Shown here: in pieces, positions 59,852-64,000 of the stretch
Numbering within the stretch: the first letter of the stretch is position 1
Layout of the letters: the number at the start of each line of letters is the position of its first letter
Source: Acinetobacter chinensis
GTDB lineage: Bacteria > Pseudomonadota > Gammaproteobacteria > Pseudomonadales > Moraxellaceae
Direction of reading: 5' to 3'
DNA length: 64,000 bases
NCBI RefSeq assembly: GCF_002165375.2
Contig: NZ_CP032134.1
Span: forward strand, 3,286,001 to 3,350,000
Translations under genes and position numbers: made by a program
Notes under the pieces: model-generated
Told to the model about the DNA's origin: nothing
Seen by the model: only the letters and a program-made list of their open reading frames with translations
The model's database searches: none

Positions 59852-62215
59852 TTATTTCGAGCCTTTGATTCCGGCCTGAAGCAACAGCGCACCTAAACCA
59901 CCGATTTTATTTTCCTGTGGTTTAGCAGCCTGTGGCTTATGCTGATTTGTCTGACGCTGAGGACGGTCCCCTTGCGGACGAGACTGCTGTGGACGCTTCG
60001 CCTGCGGTTTACGCTCTCCACGTGGTTCATTGTTTTGCTCACGACGTGGCTGACGTTTAGCAGGTGCTTCTGCACCCTCTGCACGCATGGACAGATTCAC
60101 ACGGTTACGCTCAGCATCGACCGTCAGAACACGCACCTGAACAATCTGACCAGGTTTAACCACTTTATGCGGATCTGCAACAAATTCGTTGGCAAGTTCA
60201 GAAATATGCACCAGACCATCCTGATGTACACCAACATCCACAAATGCACCGAAGTTGGTCACATTAGTCACCACACCTTCCAGTTTAAGACCTTCTGTCA
60301 GCTGTGAAACCTCAGTAATGTCTTCACGGAATTTTGCAGTACGGAATTCTGGACGGGGATCACGACCTGGTTTTTCCAGTTCGCTTAATACATCCTGAAC
60401 AGTTGGCAGACCAAACTGATCATCAGCAAAGTCTTCAGCCTTCACCTGACGGATAATTTCGGTATTGCCGATAATATCTTTTACAGTGGTTGCTTTCGCT
60501 TCAACAATTTTATTGACCAGACCATAAGATTCAGGGTGAACAGAAGAAGCATCCAGCGGTTCAGAACCTTCCTGAATACGCAGGAAACCTGCTGACTGTT
60601 CAAATGTACGCTCGCCTAAACGTGGTACATTTTTCAGTGCCTGACGGTTATCAAAACGACCGTTTTCTTTACGGTATTCCACGATCTGCTGAGCAATGGA
60701 TTTATTCAGACCTGCGATATACCCCAGAATGGCAGGAGATGCGGTATTTACATCGACACCCACAGCATTCACACAGTCTTCAACCACTGCATCCAGTGTT
60801 TTCGCCAGGCTTGCCTGGTTCACATCGTGCTGATACTGACCTACACCAATGGATTTAGGATCAATTTTGACCAGTTCAGCCAGTGGATCCTGTAAACGAC
60901 GTGCAATCGACACCGCCCCACGAATGGAAACATCCAGATCAGGCAGTTCGTTTGATGCCAGTTCAGAAGCTGAATAAACCGATGCACCTGCTTCTGAAAC
61001 TGAAACACGGGTCAGTTTCAGATCTGCATTTTCAGCCATCATTTCAGCAACAACTGCTTCTGTTTCACGGCTTGCAGTACCATTGCCAATCGCAATCAGA
61101 TCAACACTGAACTCACGGCAAAGACGTGCCAGCTCAGCAATTGAACCTGCTTTGTCTTCTTTCGGTGCAAATGGATAAATGGTGCTGTGTGCAACAACAT
61201 CACCTGACTGATTGACTACTGCCAGTTTCACACCGGTACGGATACCAGGATCGACACCAAGTGTACAGCGCGCACCCGCAGGAGCAGAAAGCAGTAAATG
61301 ACGCAGGTTTTCAGCAAAAACATCCATTGCCTCTGCTTCAGCGGCCAGACGTTTTTCTGTCAGTAAAGAATGTTCAATCGCAGGACGGACTTTACCCAGC
61401 CAGAATAATTTTGCAGTCTGTTTCAGATAGTCACGGCGTGACTGTGGCTGAGCAGCTTCAAGATCGTATTCTGTTTCAACACGGATCAGTGGAGCATCAT
61501 CCTGACCATCGACTTTCAGTCCAAGTACGTTTTCCTGACGACCACGCAACATGGCAAGTAAACGGTGCGAAGGGATTTTATTTAAATTTTCAGAGAAATC
61601 GAAATAATCGCGGAATTTTTTACCGACTTCTTTTTTCTCATCAGATGCGACTGAACTTTTCAGCTCTGCAGTTTTCGCAAACGTCTCTTTCAGCTCAGCT
61701 GTCAGGGAAATGTTCTGTGCCCAGTCATCAATGATAATGTGCTGAATGGCATCCAGCTGGCTTTCAGTATCTGGATAATCTTCGTGACTGAATCCTGCAA
61801 GTGCTTCAGCAGGTTCAATCTGTTCATTCAGAATTTTATCTGCTGCATCACCCAGGCCTGCTTCTCTTGCCTTGAAAGATTTGCTGGTCCGTTTCGGACG
61901 GTAAGGTGCATAAATCTCTTCAAGCGCATTTTTTGTTTCAGCAGCAAAAATCCGTGCTTTCAGGTCATCGGTCAGTTTGCTCTGTTCCGTTAAGGATTCC
62001 AGAACTTTTTCACGACGTTCAAACAGATCGCGTAAATAAGCCAGACGTGTATCAAGCTGACGTAACTGGATATCGTCCAGCCCCTGAGTTACTTCTTTAC
62101 GGTAACGCGCGATAAATGGCACACTCGAGCCTTCATCTATCAGTCGGATGGCAGCTTCCACCTGCTCTGGACGTACGGCAATTTCTCTTGCCAGCTGCTG
62201 AACTAAGTCAGTCAT
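59852..62215 (-). CDS. tex: RNA-binding transcription accessory protein Tex
   Basis: 787 residues from ATG 62215 (MTDLVQQLAREIAVRPEQVE), which has GGGA upstream and fits homologs; an in-frame ATG at 62230 adds five residues. Order: Tex N-terminal helical region (SSVPFIARYRKEVTQGLDDI), YqgF/RNase H-like domain (LGVDPGIRTGVKLAV, about 322), helix-hairpin-helix region (ILGYIAGLNKSIAQQIVEYR), and an S1 domain (EGVVTNVTNFGAFVDVGVHQ, then DGLVHISE). The Arg/Gln-rich tail of about 70 residues (RGERKPQAKRPQQSRPQ) is longer than in many relatives. Tex acts on RNA polymerase and rRNA quality control. Confidence 0.93.
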   Translation of the reverse strand: MTDLVQQLAREIAVRPEQVEAAIRLIDEGSSVPFIARYRKEVTQGLDDIQLRQLDTRLAYLRDLFERREKVLESLTEQSKLTDDLKARIFAAETKNALEEIYAPYRPKRTSKSFKAREAGLGDAADKILNEQIEPAEALAGFSHEDYPDTESQLDAIQHIIIDDWAQNISLTAELKETFAKTAELKSSVASDEKKEVGKKFRDYFDFSENLNKIPSHRLLAMLRGRQENVLGLKVDGQDDAPLIRVETEYDLEAAQPQSRRDYLKQTAKLFWLGKVRPAIEHSLLTEKRLAAEAEAMDVFAENLRHLLLSAPAGARCTLGVDPGIRTGVKLAVVNQSGDVVAHSTIYPFAPKEDKAGSIAELARLCREFSVDLIAIGNGTASRETEAVVAEMMAENADLKLTRVSVSEAGASVYSASELASNELPDLDVSIRGAVSIARRLQDPLAELVKIDPKSIGVGQYQHDVNQASLAKTLDAVVEDCVNAVGVDVNTASPAILGYIAGLNKSIAQQIVEYRKENGRFDNRQALKNVPRLGERTFEQSAGFLRIQEGSEPLDASSVHPESYGLVNKIVEAKATTVKDIIGNTEIIRQVKAEDFADDQFGLPTVQDVLSELEKPGRDPRPEFRTAKFREDITEVSQLTEGLKLEGVVTNVTNFGAFVDVGVHQDGLVHISELANEFVADPHKVVKPGQIVQVRVLTVDAERNRVNLSMRAEGAEAPAKRQPRREQNNEPRGERKPQAKRPQQSRPQGDRPQRQTNQHKPQAAKPQENKIGGLGALLLQAGIKGSK

Positions 62216-62230
62216 CGTGTTTGATCCCAT

Positions 62231-62549
62231 AAGGATGAATACTAAAAGGCATGATTATAAAGACCAAGACTATAAAATCCACAACTGTTTTATTAAATTT
62301 ATAAGTGGTCAATCCTGCCAGTTCATGACATTTTCACAAATAGTCACTAAATTCACGGATAAGTCCATTTTATATCTGCCTTTTTTCTCCGTTTTACTGC
62401 ATGATAGATGTATATATTTGGTATCTATGTCTTGATTTTTTCTGCAATATTTGTTGCTTTAGAACATAGCAAACAGATACAGATGAATCGTATACTCAAC
62501 TTCAGCCGTTGTATTCATACGATGACAATAAAGAATAAGGAGCACATCA
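62231..62549. promoter_or_regulatory. divergent region between tex and ompR
   Basis: 319 bp without a supported gene. ATCGTAT (62487-62493) and ATACGAT (62517-62523) are an exact 7-bp inverted repeat 27-63 bp before the ompR ATG, a possible autoregulatory site. AAGGAG at 62537-62542 is the ompR ribosome site. Confidence 0.4.
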
Positions 62550-63314
62550 ATGAGTTTAGTTGTACCTGCTGAAAACAAAGATGCCGTACAAGCCGAAACT
62601 GACCGCGTCGAACGTATTCTTGTGGTTGATGATGATGTGCGTTTACGGACGCTGCTTCAGCGCTTCCTGGAAGACAAGGGTTTTGTGGTTAAAACCGCAC
62701 ACGATGCCACTCAGATGGATCGACTGTTACAGCGTGAACTGTTCTCTCTGATCGTGCTGGACTTTATGCTGCCTGTAGAAGATGGCTTGAGCATCTGCCG
62801 TCGTTTGCGCCAGTCCAGCATAGACACACCGATTATCATGCTGACTGCCCGTGGCAGTGACTCAGACCGGATTGCAGGACTTGAAGCAGGCGCAGACGAT
62901 TATCTGCCAAAACCGTTCAATCCAAATGAGCTGCTTGCCCGTATCCGTGCTGTACTGCGCCGTCAGGTGCGTGAAGTGCCTGGTGCTCCAAGTCAGCAGA
63001 TGGAAGTCGTCAGCTTTGGTCCATGGTCACTTGATCTGTCCACTCGCACACTGACCCGTGAAGGTCAGGTGGTAACACTGACAACGGGTGAGTTTGCTGT
63101 ACTCAAAGCACTGGTTCAGCATCCACGTGAACCACTGACCCGCGATAAACTCATGAATCTTGCCCGTGGTCGTGAATGGGGTGCAATGGAACGCTCGATT
63201 GATGTTCAGGTTTCACGCCTGCGTCGCCTGATCGAAGAAAATCCTGCCCGTGCCCGTTATATCCAGACCGTCTGGGGTGTGGGTTATGTCTTTGTTCCAG
63301 ATGGTGCTGAATAA
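62550..63314 (+). CDS. ompR: two-component response regulator OmpR
   Basis: 254 residues. Receiver domain (about 22-140): ILVVDDDVRLR supplies the acidic pocket, LIVLDFMLPVEDG the phospho-Asp (about 71), MLTARGSDSDR and DYLPKPFNP the conserved Thr and Lys. A winged-helix DNA-binding domain follows (LTTGEFAVLKALVQHPREPL, SIDVQVSRLRRLIEENPARA, RYIQTVWGVGYVFVP). It is about 15 residues longer than E. coli OmpR at the N-terminus. The cognate kinase envZ follows 79 bp later. Confidence 0.94.
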   Translation: MSLVVPAENKDAVQAETDRVERILVVDDDVRLRTLLQRFLEDKGFVVKTAHDATQMDRLLQRELFSLIVLDFMLPVEDGLSICRRLRQSSIDTPIIMLTARGSDSDRIAGLEAGADDYLPKPFNPNELLARIRAVLRRQVREVPGAPSQQMEVVSFGPWSLDLSTRTLTREGQVVTLTTGEFAVLKALVQHPREPLTRDKLMNLARGREWGAMERSIDVQVSRLRRLIEENPARARYIQTVWGVGYVFVPDGAE

Positions 63315-63326
63315 TCGTCTTCAGTC

Positions 63327-63354
63327 AAATAAGCCTTTTTAAAAGGCTTATTTT
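63327..63354 (+). terminator. hairpin between ompR and envZ
   Basis: AAATAAGCC (63327-63335) pairs with GGCTTATTT (63345-63353), loop region TTTTTAAAA that can pair further, then T-rich sequence. It is 12 bp past ompR and could partly terminate or attenuate before envZ. Confidence 0.55.
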
Positions 63355-63393
63355 ATTTAAGCTCCCAAGCCACGGCATACATGGAAAATATCA

Positions 63394-64000
63394 GTGAAAT
63401 TAGAACCGATTGATCCGCAGCAATTTACAGAATTTGAGGAATATTCTGAAAGGAAACGTACCCCATGGGAACGCTTTCTGGACAAAATCAAGCCTCGTTC
63501 AGGTGCTATGCGCACAACGGTACTGGTTTTATTTGTGGTATTTTTCAGCCTGTTTATGTCTTTGTGGTTTTTCTGGAAGACGCTGTATCTGCCAGAAATC
63601 CAGCAGCATGCCCGCTACCTTGCTGTAGAACTTGAAATATTAAATAACCCTGATCTGCGTATTTTCCATAAAGATACTGAAATGGATGTGGACACCTGGC
63701 TGAAAAACAGGGTTGGAATTGAATATGTCACTGATCCTGCCGACTATCCTAATGTCCGCGACAAAGTGATTGCTGAGTTCTTTACCAGTCAGATTGAAAA
63801 AAAGCTGGCGAAGGAACTTAAAGAAGACGAAGTAACAGTGTATTTCCAGTTCAAGCCCAGCCCTCGCATCTGGATTCAGACACCTGAAATGAACGGCAAC
63901 TGGGTTCGTGAACCCTTAAAAACCTATGCCAACTACAGTCCAGAACTGGTGTTCGGCTGGCTGCTTGGTGTTCCTTTGCTTGCCGCAGCGATTATCCTGA
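63394..64000 (+). CDS. envZ: osmosensor histidine kinase EnvZ, N-terminal part (runs off the window)
   Basis: The frame from GTG 63394 is open to the window end (about 202 residues seen). GGAAAA 8 bp before supports this start; the nearby ATG at 63381 is in another frame and stops at once. The protein begins MKLEPIDPQQFTEFEEYSER, has one membrane helix near residues 41-63 (TTVLVLFVVFFSLFMSLWFF), a periplasmic sensor part of about 120 residues, and a second membrane helix just starting (LVFGWLLGVPLLAAAIIL). The HAMP and kinase domains would lie to the right. Position after ompR identifies it. Confidence 0.88.
   Translation, partial: MKLEPIDPQQFTEFEEYSERKRTPWERFLDKIKPRSGAMRTTVLVLFVVFFSLFMSLWFFWKTLYLPEIQQHARYLAVELEILNNPDLRIFHKDTEMDVDTWLKNRVGIEYVTDPADYPNVRDKVIAEFFTSQIEKKLAKELKEDEVTVYFQFKPSPRIWIQTPEMNGNWVREPLKTYANYSPELVFGWLLGVPLLAAAIIL

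Noticed and set aside
1..64000. CRISPR arrays, rRNA operons, replication origin or intact insertion sequences
   Set aside because: No regularly spaced repeats, rRNA sequence, DnaA-box cluster or IS transposase were seen.

Overview
The window is a piece of an Acinetobacter chromosome (genus-level call). The strongest pointers are an Acr1-type fatty acyl-CoA reductase with the wax-ester family's conserved ends, the order gltX / tRNA-Ala / tRNA-Glu, pilMNOPQ followed by aroKB, and a dcw cluster that stops after mraY. Core genes prefer CTG for leucine and are moderately AT-rich. The first ~11.9 kb is visibly more AT-rich, uses TTA/TTG and consists mainly of mobile or unrecognised genes.

Region 1 (1-11.9 kb) is an accessory island. 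It starts inside an unidentified gene, followed by a DUF2971 protein and a short gene remnant. Next is a tightly packed leftward operon of three tyrosine recombinases plus a small coiled-coil protein (6929 to 1151). Behind its promoter sit small DNA-binding regulators: a 56-residue ribbon-helix-helix protein, a divergent RHH+HTH fusion and an XRE protein, each beside operator-like repeats. Small unknown genes and a membrane sulfatase-like enzyme follow. The recombinase operon resembles the logic of Tn554-type and gamma-mobile-trio elements, but has three large recombinases, one with a degenerate active site. It is the best candidate for an under-described system here.

Region 2 (11.9-43.4 kb) is core, mostly on the minus strand: a LemA/TPM envelope cluster, a metal-dependent hydrolase, glutamate synthase (gltBD), the pilMNOPQ-aroK-aroB-DamX-like run, divergent ponA, rlmA, then rsmH-ftsL-ftsI-murE-murF-mraY. 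A GNAT enzyme and two tandem sulfate-binding proteins follow. The pilus, shikimate and cell-wall genes are grouped so that ponA diverges from pilM across a 165-bp region holding a perfect inverted repeat.

Region 3 (43.4-64 kb) holds a small exported protein, gltX with two tRNAs, a zinc-ribbon membrane protein, a REP-like palindrome and a metal-efflux block (czcD, then czcI-czcC-czcB-czcA). After that come ettA, metY, acr1, a small membrane protein, tex, ompR and the 5' part of envZ, which runs off the right edge. No CRISPR array, rRNA, intact IS or replication origin was seen.
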